Source of the DNA: Citrobacter braakii | GTDB lineage: Bacteria; Pseudomonadota; Gammaproteobacteria; Enterobacterales; Enterobacteriaceae | NCBI RefSeq assembly: GCF_002075345.1 | Contig: NZ_NAEW01000001.1 | Coordinates: 682,001 to 746,000 of the forward strand | Direction: 5' to 3' | Length of the DNA: 64,000 nucleotides | In this document: in pieces, positions 1-11,363 of the stretch | Numbering within the stretch: the first letter of the stretch is position 1 | Layout: every line of letters starts with the position of its first letter | The notes under the pieces: generated by a model | What the model was told of the DNA's origin: nothing | Databases searched by the model: none | What the model saw: only the letters and a program-made list of their open reading frames with translations | Translations under genes and position numbers: made by a program

Positions 1-106
1 AAAACCTACTTTATTATCAGTGTGATAGTTAATGTGTCTGTCATCGGAGCGGCCTATCATTTCTATCCCATTTCATCCTGGTGAACGTCAGTGACAGGCA
101 GCCTGC

Positions 107-898
107 TTACTTGAGACAGGAAACGTACTTTTCACCTGAGCGCTGCACGATGTCATCGGCATTTTTCGTTATGTCTTTCCCTTCAAACGCGCCATAGAGT
201 TGCTTAAATTTCACCGTACTCAGGCGGTGGGTAATGTCGCTGACCGTTGCGGCTGGCAGTGGCAACATATTGGGGTAGCTCCACATAAAGGAGACGGCAT
301 GCGCCCCAGGGGTGACCTGAACGATATCGCCGGAAAGCACCACGCCTTCATCTCGCGCCCAGTGCAGAACGCAGCCGCCAGCAAAGTGTCCGCCAAGGCG
401 TATCACACTGACGTCGCGTGTCAGTTCCAGGGTGTCGCCATCCCAAAATTTTATCCACGAGCTGTCGCGCATTACCCACTTGCGGTCATTGGCATGGAGA
501 TAAATGGGAGCGTTAAATTCGTCAGCCCAGTCTTGCATGGTGGTGTAGTAATGAGGATGCGAAATCGCGATGGCCTTAAGCCCGCCCAGGGACGTTATTA
601 GCATTTTTGTGGCGTCGTCGAGCGTGGCAATGCAGTCCCATAAAATATTGCCTTCCGGAGTACGCAGAATAAACGCCCGTTGATCAATTGCAAAACCAGG
701 AACGGTGCGGATGCTGAGGAGGTCGCTGTCATGTTGCCGCCACTTATTTGTGTGCGAAGCACAAAGTGCGGCAAAATCGACCCATTCCTGCCCGGTCGCG
801 GGGACATACTGACGTTCGTCCTGGCAGATATCGCAATGTTCAGGAAGGGCGTCTGCCACCTCATAGGATGTTCCACAGGCTTTGCATAACGTGATCAT
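107..898 (-). CDS. MBL-fold metallo-hydrolase with N-terminal zinc ribbon
   Basis: A 263-residue protein when started at the ATG at 898, which has a GAGGA ribosome site about 8 bases upstream; a longer frame to 940 has none. The N-terminus carries two CxxC pairs (Cys5/8 and Cys22/25), a small zinc-ribbon look. The rest resembles the metallo-beta-lactamase fold: an HPHYY stretch at residues 114-118 where HxHxDH is expected, GGHFAGG around His171 and SGD around Asp191. The Asp-His half of the first metal motif is replaced, so metal load or activity may differ from classic hydrolases. It is divergent from the kinase gene at 1090. Substrate unknown; the fold call is fairly secure. Confidence 0.75.
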   Translation of the reverse strand: MITLCKACGTSYEVADALPEHCDICQDERQYVPATGQEWVDFAALCASHTNKWRQHDSDLLSIRTVPGFAIDQRAFILRTPEGNILWDCIATLDDATKMLITSLGGLKAIAISHPHYYTTMQDWADEFNAPIYLHANDRKWVMRDSSWIKFWDGDTLELTRDVSVIRLGGHFAGGCVLHWARDEGVVLSGDIVQVTPGAHAVSFMWSYPNMLPLPAATVSDITHRLSTVKFKQLYGAFEGKDITKNADDIVQRSGEKYVSCLK

Positions 899-933
899 CG
901 TGTCTTCCTCTATTGAAAAAACACAGTCAGCAT

Positions 934-959
934 GGCACACCGATACGCAAGGGTGTGCC
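934..959. other. Inverted repeat in the metallo-hydrolase/kinase intergenic region
   Basis: GGCACACC (934-941) and GGTGTGCC (952-959) form an 8-bp perfect inverted repeat with a 10-base loop, just upstream of the metallo-hydrolase start. It could be an operator or a 5' UTR hairpin. There is no U-run, so a terminator is unlikely. Confidence 0.4.
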
Positions 960-1089
960 CTTTAGTGCTCTACACGATAAGCCAGGAATGGTGGGCGTGG
1001 GTCGTTGTGGCCCAACCAGCAGAAAGCAGGAATAATGTCTACACCGTCCCTGTCGAGGGTCATTTCCGGCGAAAAAATGAGGATAATGT

Positions 1090-1929
1090 TTGGAAAATAG
1101 TCTGTTCAACTCCTGGCTCAGCCGTTGGGGACTTACTCCTGATGGCCAACCGCTTGAGACGCACACATCACAGCTTTTGCCCGTGGTGACCAAAGATGGT
1201 CAGAAAGCCATACTCAAACTCACCGACGATGACAGTGAACGAAACGGCTGCGAACTAATGGTCTGGTGGAACGGGAATGGTGCTGCGAAAGTGCTTGCTC
1301 ATGCAGCAGGGGCGATTCTGTTAGAACGTGCAACAGGGGCGGGGTCTTTAGCGGACATGTCCTGGTCCGGCAATGATGCGCAGGCCTGTCGCATTATTTG
1401 CCATGCAGCCAGTCGACTCCATCTCCCCCGGAATGCGTCAACGCCTGCGTTAACACCGCTACTTTATTGGTTTCGCGATCTGGCTCCTGCCGCAAAAAAG
1501 CATGGCGGCATCCTGACGCATTGTGCAGAGGTGGCAAACGTATTGCTCTCCTCTCCCCAGAATGAAGTCGTATTGCACGGTGACTTACACCACGGCAATA
1601 TTCTTGATTTCGGAACGAAAGGATGGCTGGCTATCGATCCTAAAGGGCTGGTGGGCGAGCGTGGCTTTGATTACGCCAATATTTTTACTAATCCCGATCT
1701 TGCCGACCCCACCAAACCTGTCGTCATTGAGCCAGAAAAATTCACACAACGGGTAAATATTGTGTCTGAAATCGCGAGGATTGAACGGCAGCGTTTGCTG
1801 ATGTGGATTATTGCCTGGTGTGGGTTGTCGTCTGCCTGGTTTCTGCAAGAAGGAGACTGCGCCACGATACCCCTGCGCATCGCAGAGTTAGCGAGCGCGG
1901 AACTCGCTTTTGGGGATAATCAATTTTGA
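1090..1929 (+). CDS. Aminoglycoside phosphotransferase, streptomycin 6-kinase-like (APH(6) family)
   Basis: A 279-residue kinase-like protein resembling the streptomycin/hydroxyurea kinases. The Brenner motif HGDLHHGN lies at residues 163-170 (catalytic Asp165) and the metal-binding IDPKG at 182-186 (Asp183). A following VGERGFDYAN stretch is typical of the APH(6) group. The length matches the family. The start is a TTG at 1090 with TGAGGA six bases upstream; an in-frame stop at 1084 excludes anything longer. A seven-codon ATG frame (1077-1100) overlaps the start. Whether it gives streptomycin resistance or phosphorylates another small molecule cannot be read from sequence. Confidence 0.8.
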   Translation: MENSLFNSWLSRWGLTPDGQPLETHTSQLLPVVTKDGQKAILKLTDDDSERNGCELMVWWNGNGAAKVLAHAAGAILLERATGAGSLADMSWSGNDAQACRIICHAASRLHLPRNASTPALTPLLYWFRDLAPAAKKHGGILTHCAEVANVLLSSPQNEVVLHGDLHHGNILDFGTKGWLAIDPKGLVGERGFDYANIFTNPDLADPTKPVVIEPEKFTQRVNIVSEIARIERQRLLMWIIAWCGLSSAWFLQEGDCATIPLRIAELASAELAFGDNQF

Positions 1930-2049
1930 TCTACGACACTGGGCTGGTAATTCTTTAGAGTTATCATTAGCCTGGTAAATGTTTTATTAATCAATCAGTG
2001 AACGGCGGTGTGGTGTGTTGTTTAGCGAAAATTTGACAGGCTGTGAGCA

Positions 2050-3078
2050 ATGAACGCATTGTTTTTTTTATTAAAAAAACGCCCGAACATTATTTTGTTG
2101 CTGGTCTTACTCATCGGGGCAAACATCGTGGCGTGGCTGTGGGCTTTCACCGTGTTTAGCAACAACACGTCGTTACTGGCGCTTAGTCTGATCGCATGGT
2201 GCTATGGTTTGCGCCATGCTGTTGATGCCGATCATATCGCCGCGATAGATAGCGCTACGCGCAAACTTATGCAGCAGAAAAAACGCGCCCTGACGACGGG
2301 AGCCTGGTTTTCCCTGGGGCATTCCACCATTGTGGTACTGGCAAGCATTGGCATTGCGTTGACCACCAGCGTGTTTAAGCAACACATGGCATGGTTTCAG
2401 AATGTCGGCGGTCTGATTGGTACCACGGTCTCTGCCGTATTTCTGCTGATTCTGGCTACCATTAATCTCGTTATTTTCTGTCATGTCTGGAAGGCTTTTC
2501 GTCATCTAAAACGCACCGGTACTTACGATGGCACCACAGAGGAAATGACAGTTTCAGGCCCGCTGAACTGGCTTTTCCGCTCGGCGTTTCGGCTGGTAGG
2601 CAAAGACTGGCATATGTATTTTGTCGGCTTTTTGTTTGGCCTGGGTTTTGATACCGCTACTGAAATTTCTCTGCTCGGAATTTCAGCTTCAAGCGCGTCC
2701 AGTGGCATGTCGGTGTGGTCAATTCTCGTGTTCCCGGCGCTGTTTACCTGCGGCATGGCGCTGATTGACTGCCTCGACAGTATCCTGATGGTTGAGGCCT
2801 ACGGATGGGCATTCAATAAGCCGCAGCGTAAGCTCTATTACAATATGACCATCACCGGGACCTCGGTAATTGTTGCGCTTTTTATTGGCGGGCTGGAGGC
2901 GCTGGGGCTTCTCTCTGACGCATTTTCGCTCCAGGGAGGTTTGTGGGATACCGTCAGCGAGTTGAGTGACCATATGGGGAATGTCGGGTTTGCGATTATT
3001 GGCGTCTTTATCGGCTGCTGGATTATTTCTGCAATAAATTACCGTTGGAAAAAATACGACGGGCTGACGTTTAGTTGA
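2050..3078 (+). CDS. NiCoT-family nickel/cobalt permease (HoxN/HupN/NixA type)
   Basis: A 342-residue inner-membrane protein with about eight hydrophobic segments. The NiCoT signature HX4DH is present in RHAVDADHI (His56, Asp61, His62). Further family motifs are SLGHSTIVV and LGFDTATEI. Members import Ni2+ and/or Co2+ with high affinity, for hydrogenase, urease or cobalamin enzymes. The ATG at 2050 fits family length, though its ribosome site is weak. It stands alone on the + strand between the kinase gene and a hairpin at 3088, converging on rstA. I found no NikR-like palindrome or cobalamin riboswitch in the 120 bases upstream. Ion preference cannot be assigned. Confidence 0.88.
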   Translation: MNALFFLLKKRPNIILLLVLLIGANIVAWLWAFTVFSNNTSLLALSLIAWCYGLRHAVDADHIAAIDSATRKLMQQKKRALTTGAWFSLGHSTIVVLASIGIALTTSVFKQHMAWFQNVGGLIGTTVSAVFLLILATINLVIFCHVWKAFRHLKRTGTYDGTTEEMTVSGPLNWLFRSAFRLVGKDWHMYFVGFLFGLGFDTATEISLLGISASSASSGMSVWSILVFPALFTCGMALIDCLDSILMVEAYGWAFNKPQRKLYYNMTITGTSVIVALFIGGLEALGLLSDAFSLQGGLWDTVSELSDHMGNVGFAIIGVFIGCWIISAINYRWKKYDGLTFS

Positions 3079-3087
3079 CACAAAAGA

Positions 3088-3112
3088 AAGCCTTCCGTGC
3101 AAGGGAAGGCTT
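3088..3112. terminator. Hairpin between the NiCoT gene and rstA
   Basis: AAGCCTTCC (3088-3096) pairs with GGAAGGCTT (3104-3112) around a 7-base loop. On the minus strand the stem is followed by TTCTTTTG, so it suits termination of rstA. It also sits directly after the nickel permease stop and may work both ways. Confidence 0.65.
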
Positions 3113-3226
3113 GGATCTTACTTGAGGGCTGACTAATTCGCGGTGATGATACTCACCATCTTCATCACCCAAATCTGGATGATATTAAAAGTGACGGTGT
3201 AACGTATAATGGTCGGCCCGGAGGGA

Positions 3227-3961
3227 TTACATTTGAGGTTCATCGTCCCAGGCGTGCGGTGCGAACAGATAACCTTTGTTGCGCACCGTTTTGATTCGAT
3301 AGGGTTCAGTCGCGTTATCGAGCAGTTTTTTGCGTAACCGGGAAATCGCGACATCAACGCTGCGATCCATGCCGTCATAACTTACGCCGCGCAGGTTCTT
3401 CAGCAGCGCATCGCGGTCCATAATTTGCCCGGCATGGGTTGCCAGCTCCCACAGTAATTCAAAATCTGCGGTGGAGAGTGAGACTTGCTCGCCGCCGAGC
3501 AGCACGGAACGATTGGTTGGGTCGATAGTGAGTGTGCCAAAGCGCAGCGTTGTGTGCGGCGTGATGGTTGCCGCCTGAATGCCTTTAGACTGGACTGAGT
3601 GTTCATTCTGGCGCAGATGCAGACGCAGGCGAGCAAGCAGTACAGCTGGCGGCGTTGTCTTCAGAATATAGTCACAGGCACCCATTTCCAGCGCCAGAAT
3701 ATGGTTCATATCGCTGTCCAGCGAGGTGAGCAGGACAATTGGACCCTGCCAGCGTCCGCGCAAATCGCGGCAGATAGTCATCCCATCTTTGCCCGGCAGC
3801 ATGATATCTAATAACACCAAATCGGGTTGAACTTGCAGGATTTTCTCCTCGGCCAAATCACCTCGAGGCTCAACGATAACCTCAATATCATGCCGGGCCA
3901 GATAGGCTGCAATCAGCGAGCCAACTTCGGGATCATCTTCAACAAATACGATGGTGTTCAT
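3227..3961 (-). CDS. rstA: OmpR-family response regulator RstA
   Basis: 244 residues from the ATG at 3961, which matches the E. coli N-terminus MNTIVFVEDD; an ATG at 3970 adds three residues. Receiver domain about 1-120 with acidic pocket EDD and phospho-acceptor Asp52 in LLDIMLPGKDG; C-terminal winged-helix DNA-binding domain about 140-235. RstA responds to PhoPQ and acid signals in E. coli and controls asr, which lies further along this window with a perfect RstA box. Normally rstB (its sensor kinase) follows directly. Here the gene ends against a convergent nickel permease and no rstB is seen. The C-terminus DDEPQM differs from the E. coli end. Confidence 0.95.
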   Translation of the reverse strand: MNTIVFVEDDPEVGSLIAAYLARHDIEVIVEPRGDLAEEKILQVQPDLVLLDIMLPGKDGMTICRDLRGRWQGPIVLLTSLDSDMNHILALEMGACDYILKTTPPAVLLARLRLHLRQNEHSVQSKGIQAATITPHTTLRFGTLTIDPTNRSVLLGGEQVSLSTADFELLWELATHAGQIMDRDALLKNLRGVSYDGMDRSVDVAISRLRKKLLDNATEPYRIKTVRNKGYLFAPHAWDDEPQM

Positions 3962-4016
3962 ATCATTCATTTTGAATATAAAACGCCAACATACACCGCC
4001 CCGGTTTTTCCTTCCA

Positions 4017-4033
4017 TTAATCTTTTCTAAACA
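4017..4033 (-). promoter_or_regulatory. PhoP box upstream of rstA
   Basis: Read on the minus strand: TGTTTA-GAAAA-GATTAA, two half-sites with a 5-base spacer, matching the PhoP direct-repeat pattern and very close to the known E. coli rstA PhoP box. It lies 56 bases upstream of the rstA ATG, in the ydgC/rstA divergent region. Confidence 0.75.
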
Positions 4034-4087
4034 AGAACGCTTCCGTTATGCTAGGGGCTGATGTTATTGATGTGTTAAGGCAGAGTG

Positions 4088-4423
4088 ATGGGACTCGTTA
4101 TAAAAGCGGCGCTCGGTGCGCTGGTGGTGGTGTTGATTGGTGTGCTGGCGAAAACAAAGAACTACTATATTGCCGGATTAATTCCGTTGTTCCCGACCTT
4201 TGCGTTGATTGCCCACTATATCGTGGCCAGTGAACGTGGGATCGAAGCGTTGCGTACAACCATTGTCTTCAGCATGTGGTCGATTATTCCCTATTTTGTC
4301 TACCTCGTTTCGCTGTGGTATTTCACCGGATTTATGCGCTTACCCGTTGCGCTCGGCGGTTCAGTGGTGTGCTGGGGCCTGAGCGCATGGTTGCTTATTT
4401 TTTGTTGGATTAAACTGCACTAA
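4088..4423 (+). CDS. ydgC: Inner-membrane protein YdgC (GlpM family)
   Basis: 111 residues with four hydrophobic segments, nearly identical to E. coli YdgC, including KTKNYYIAGLIPLFPTFALI and the C-terminal CWIKLH. The ATG at 4088 is chosen over the GTG at 4085 by comparison with E. coli. GlpM-like proteins have been linked to alginate production in Pseudomonas; the enterobacterial role is unknown. It is divergent from rstA, and its last four bases overlap the end of convergent folM. Confidence 0.93.
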   Translation: MGLVIKAALGALVVVLIGVLAKTKNYYIAGLIPLFPTFALIAHYIVASERGIEALRTTIVFSMWSIIPYFVYLVSLWYFTGFMRLPVALGGSVVCWGLSAWLLIFCWIKLH

Positions 4424-5142
4424 CGCAGATGACGTCCGCCATCAAGGGCAAAACTACGCCCGGTGACAAAACAGCTGGTCAACAGATAGTCAATTAAATC
4501 AATGACCTCTTTTTCACCCGGCGCTGTTTTCATCAGTGATTTGTTCAATGCCTGCTGACGATACTCTGCATCGTCACCCTCGTTAAACAGGATTAGCGAG
4601 GGGGCAATCGCGTTCACTTTCACTTCCGGTGCCAGTTTGCGCGCGAACGAGCGGGTCATGTTGTCCAGCGCCGCTTTGCTGGCAGCATAAGCAATGTGCT
4701 TATCGCTGCCACGCTCTACAACATAATCCGTAAAATGGATAATATCGCTGGCCGCGTGTCCATGCCCGCGCAGCAATCCTTCCAGCGCGTGGTTGAGCAG
4801 GTAGGGGGTATTGACGTGAATCTGTATCATGGCTGACAGCACTTCGGTTAACGGCGCACCGGGCTTTTCTGCAAGCCAGGCACTGGCATTATGCACAATA
4901 CCGCGCAGGCCATCCGTCTGTGCTTTGACCTCATCCGCAAAGGCCAGTACGCCTTCATCGGTGGAAAAATCAGCCTGGATACACAGCGCCCCCGCATCTC
5001 GCAGGCCATCAATAGCCGGATAATGCGTGCGGTAGCTAACGATAACTGGCTGTTTTTGATTAATAAAGTGCCATGCGACGGCGAGGCCGATACGTCGACC
5101 TCCTCCGGTGATAAGAATTGGCAAAGGGGGTTTTTTACCCAT
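4420..5142 (-). CDS. folM: Dihydromonapterin reductase FolM
   Basis: A 240-residue short-chain dehydrogenase, the same length as E. coli FolM. It has a nucleotide-binding TGGGRRIG near residues 12-19 (the TGX3RXG form shared with pteridine reductases) and a catalytic YAASK motif. It reduces dihydromonapterin to tetrahydromonapterin with NADPH and has weak dihydrofolate reductase activity. The start at 5142 is preferred over 5154 because GGAG lies seven bases upstream and the N-terminus MGKKPPLPILITGGG aligns. Last gene of the ydgH-arcD-folM minus-strand series; its 3' end overlaps ydgC by four bases. Confidence 0.95.
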   Translation of the reverse strand: MGKKPPLPILITGGGRRIGLAVAWHFINQKQPVIVSYRTHYPAIDGLRDAGALCIQADFSTDEGVLAFADEVKAQTDGLRGIVHNASAWLAEKPGAPLTEVLSAMIQIHVNTPYLLNHALEGLLRGHGHAASDIIHFTDYVVERGSDKHIAYAASKAALDNMTRSFARKLAPEVKVNAIAPSLILFNEGDDAEYRQQALNKSLMKTAPGEKEVIDLIDYLLTSCFVTGRSFALDGGRHLR

Positions 5143-5178
5143 CGTAATCTCCATGTGTCGCGAACGATGGGGACAATG

Positions 5179-6561
5179 TTACCCCATCAACATCCAGGTC
5201 GCCGGAACAGCAGCAACAAGCAGCAGGCCGATCAGCGCCATTTCCTGGCGTTTTAATACGTTTTCATGCGCGTGTGTTTTACGGGCATAAAGGAAGACCA
5301 GCAGCCCTGGCGCATACAGCACCACAGACAGCAGCAGGTGCATCGGACCTGACGCATACAATAACCATATGCCATAAATACTCGCTCCGATACCGACAGC
5401 CTTATGAATTGGACGAGTGGCAATTTTCAGCAGAAATGCGCCGACCAGTAAATAGGGCACCAGAATCATTTCTGAGGCGATGGTTAATAACGTATTGTAG
5501 TCGGAACCTGTGAGCCAGATCAGCACCAGGCAAATCTGTACGCAGATGTTGGTCAGCCACAGCGACGCCGATGGCGCGCCTTGCGCGTTCTGCCGCGCAA
5601 AAATACGTGGAAACGCTTTGTGCGTGGAGGCGAGGAACGGCACTTCCGCCGCCATAATCGTCCAGCTTAAATAAGCACCGCACACGGAGACAATCAGACC
5701 TGCGGCAATAATAATTTCCCCCCATGGCCCCATCATTTTCACCATCAGACCGGCCATTGACGGGTTGCGGATCTCCGCCAGTTCGGGACGTGCGACAACG
5801 CCCAGAGACAGCAGGGTGACAAGCAGGTAAACGCCCAGCGCGGCGAGTACCGCCAGCAGCGTAGCGCGTCCGACGTCGCGTTTGTTTCTGGCACGAGCTG
5901 AAACCACCACCGCGCCTTCCACACCGATGAAAACCCACAGGGTGATGAGCATGGTGTTTTTTACCTGCTCCCAGACGGGAACGCCCAACGCTACGCCGGT
6001 AAAATCGAGGGTAAAGGTGTCGAGCTTAAACAGCATAAACGCCAGCACGATAAACAGACCAAGCGGCAGTAATTTCGCCAGCGTCGCCACCAGGTTAATA
6101 CTGGCTGCCGTTTGCACACCACGCAGCACCAGAAAATGGACCACCCACAACAGCACCGATGCGCCAACAATCGACTGCCAGGTATTACCATCGCCAAACA
6201 GACGTAACTCCGGCGTGTCGGTAAAGAAGCTGAGCGCAGAGAAAACAATCACCAGATACGAAACGTTAGCGATAACAGCACACAGCCAATATCCCCACGC
6301 GGAGCAAAAGCCAATCAGCTCACCAAAACCTTCACGTGCATAGGTAAATATGCCGCCATCCAGTTCAGGACGGATACGCGTCAGAATCAGCATGGCAAAG
6401 GCGAGCAAAAGGATACCCGCACCGGTAATCGCCCAACCAATCAGTAATGCAGCCGGGCTTGCTACCGCCGCCATATTTTGTGGCAGGCTGAAAACACCAG
6501 CGCCGAGCATTGAGCTTAAAACCAGCGCGGTGAGTGCGCTCAGACCCAATTTCTTTTCCAT
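5179..6561 (-). CDS. ydgI: APC-family amino-acid antiporter YdgI (ArcD-like)
   Basis: 460 residues, the same length as E. coli YdgI, with about twelve membrane segments. The first helix contains the APC-type SSMLGAGVFSLP motif that lines the substrate site. The family exchanges arginine for ornithine, and YdgI is annotated as a basic amino acid antiporter of the ArcD group; transport by this protein is not shown. It lies between ydgH and folM on the same strand, 36 bases upstream of folM, so the two may be co-transcribed. Confidence 0.9.
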   Translation of the reverse strand: MEKKLGLSALTALVLSSMLGAGVFSLPQNMAAVASPAALLIGWAITGAGILLLAFAMLILTRIRPELDGGIFTYAREGFGELIGFCSAWGYWLCAVIANVSYLVIVFSALSFFTDTPELRLFGDGNTWQSIVGASVLLWVVHFLVLRGVQTAASINLVATLAKLLPLGLFIVLAFMLFKLDTFTLDFTGVALGVPVWEQVKNTMLITLWVFIGVEGAVVVSARARNKRDVGRATLLAVLAALGVYLLVTLLSLGVVARPELAEIRNPSMAGLMVKMMGPWGEIIIAAGLIVSVCGAYLSWTIMAAEVPFLASTHKAFPRIFARQNAQGAPSASLWLTNICVQICLVLIWLTGSDYNTLLTIASEMILVPYLLVGAFLLKIATRPIHKAVGIGASIYGIWLLYASGPMHLLLSVVLYAPGLLVFLYARKTHAHENVLKRQEMALIGLLLVAAVPATWMLMG

Positions 6562-6762
6562 TTGTATCCAGTGACAAAAACGAGAGTGAGAGAATAATTA
6601 TTTTGGCAAACCGCATAAAAATGGTGAAAGCCACTAAGGCGCGGGATTTTACGGAGAGAAGAGAACGCATGCAATGGGGATAGAGAGATTTGTGACTAAT
6701 AGTGTGAAAAGTAGTCTTAATACTGCTGTTTTTGTTTCGCCCGAGGGGAGGATGGCGGGAAA

Positions 6763-6794
6763 TTATCAGGTCTACAAGGCTGTAGACCTGATAA
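6763..6794. terminator. Long palindrome downstream of ydgH
   Basis: TTATCAGGTCTAC (6763-6775) is the exact inverse of GTAGACCTGATAA (6782-6794), a 13-bp stem with loop AAGGCT, just past the ydgH stop. On the minus strand it is followed by TTTCCCGCC, a short U-run. It may be the ydgH terminator. The GTAGACCTGATAAG string also recalls part of enterobacterial REP sequences. Confidence 0.6.
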
Positions 6795-6805
6795 GGTACT
6801 GAGTA

Positions 6806-7750
6806 TTACTTATACAGGTCAGCGCTGATGGTCATGTTATTACCACGTTCAGACCACTGGCGGGTGATGTGATAATACTTAGCGCCTTTCTTCGCTGCGC
6901 GTTTGGCAACCTGGTAAGAGATTTCAGTCATGTTGCCATAGTTACCGGTGAACTTGATGCTGTCGAACGGCACCATCATAGCGGCGGTTGCTTTGTTCAG
7001 TTCTTCAACTTTGGTTCCATCCGGTAGCGTGACAGTGTAACGCCCACCTTTGGTGGATTGCGTTTCGAAGAAACGACCGACTTCAGCGCTCGGAGACGCG
7101 GTAGTCGCAACGCCTGGGATCTCAACTTTCTTCGCGGCTTCGCCACCGGCGGCTAATGCGGCACGTCCGGCATCTGAATCTGCTGGGATCGCATCAGGGC
7201 TTTGTACTACGCGTTTTTTCGCATCAGCTTTATAGATGAATGCGGTAATACGCTGGTTGCCGCCCTGGTTGGCATCGACCTGGCGCACGATGTAGAAGGA
7301 GTAAGCGCCTTTCTCTTTCGCTGCTTTGGTGATGGCATCGTTCACTTCAGGCTGGCTGCGGTAGAAGCCCTGCACCGTAACGGTATCGAATGGTTCTATC
7401 AGAACGGCCTGATCTTTCGGTAATTCCATCACGCCGTTAATGACACGGTTTTTGGACGCTTCCGCTTTTTCAGCATCGGCTTTATAGATGTCGGCTACAA
7501 CGCGCCAGTTACCGCCGCTGCCAAAATCTGAGGTATCAACAACATAAAAGGAGGCTGCACCGTCTTTATCTGCACGGCGTGATACGGCGGTCACCGCGTC
7601 ACCGATAGCATTAAAACGACCGGTAACCACAATGCGGTCATAGGGTTTCAGGGCAGCCGCTTGCTCCGGCGTCAATTCTGTCGCTGCATTTACAGAAAAA
7701 GCAGTCGCAGAAATAAGTGCGGACGCCAGGAGAGTGTTCTTAAGCTTCAT
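6806..7750 (-). CDS. ydgH: Periplasmic triple-DUF1471 protein YdgH
   Basis: 314 residues, the E. coli length. A cleavable signal peptide runs to about residue 22 (...FSVNA). Three DUF1471 (YhcN/BhsA-type) domains follow, each with a recognisable core: DRIVVTGRFN, DTVTVQGFYR and DSIKFTGNYG, separated by linkers rich in Ala/Glu. Single-domain relatives are stress-induced periplasmic or outer-membrane proteins that influence biofilm and envelope stress; YdgH has been linked to phospholipid transport and envelope homeostasis. It is divergent from pntA across a 525-base region. Confidence 0.93.
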   Translation of the reverse strand: MKLKNTLLASALISATAFSVNAATELTPEQAAALKPYDRIVVTGRFNAIGDAVTAVSRRADKDGAASFYVVDTSDFGSGGNWRVVADIYKADAEKAEASKNRVINGVMELPKDQAVLIEPFDTVTVQGFYRSQPEVNDAITKAAKEKGAYSFYIVRQVDANQGGNQRITAFIYKADAKKRVVQSPDAIPADSDAGRAALAAGGEAAKKVEIPGVATTASPSAEVGRFFETQSTKGGRYTVTLPDGTKVEELNKATAAMMVPFDSIKFTGNYGNMTEISYQVAKRAAKKGAKYYHITRQWSERGNNMTISADLYK

Positions 7751-9805
<2,055 letters not shown>

Positions 9806-9812
9806 GGGGTAA

Positions 9813-11204
<1,392 letters not shown>

Positions 11205-11219
11205 TCGTCAGCGCAAACC

Positions 11220-11250
11220 AAGACGGCCTCTGCGGAGGCCGTCTTTTTAA
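11220..11250 (+). terminator. pntAB terminator
   Basis: AAGACGGCCTC (11220-11230) pairs with GAGGCCGTCTT (11235-11245) around TGCG and runs into TTTTTAA: a textbook Rho-independent terminator 15 bases after the pntB stop. Confidence 0.93.
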
Positions 11251-11363
11251 TACTCCGCTATTCATGATTACCGCTCATAAACCCATACGGTTTTAACCGT
11301 CTAATCACCGTAAAACGCCGTGTATATACTGCTTCCTGACTTTTTAGAACATAACAGGGCGCT

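Noticed and set aside
1-106. Left edge of the window
   Set aside because: No ORF, hairpin or repeat could be supported; it is the untranslated 3' side of the metallo-hydrolase gene.
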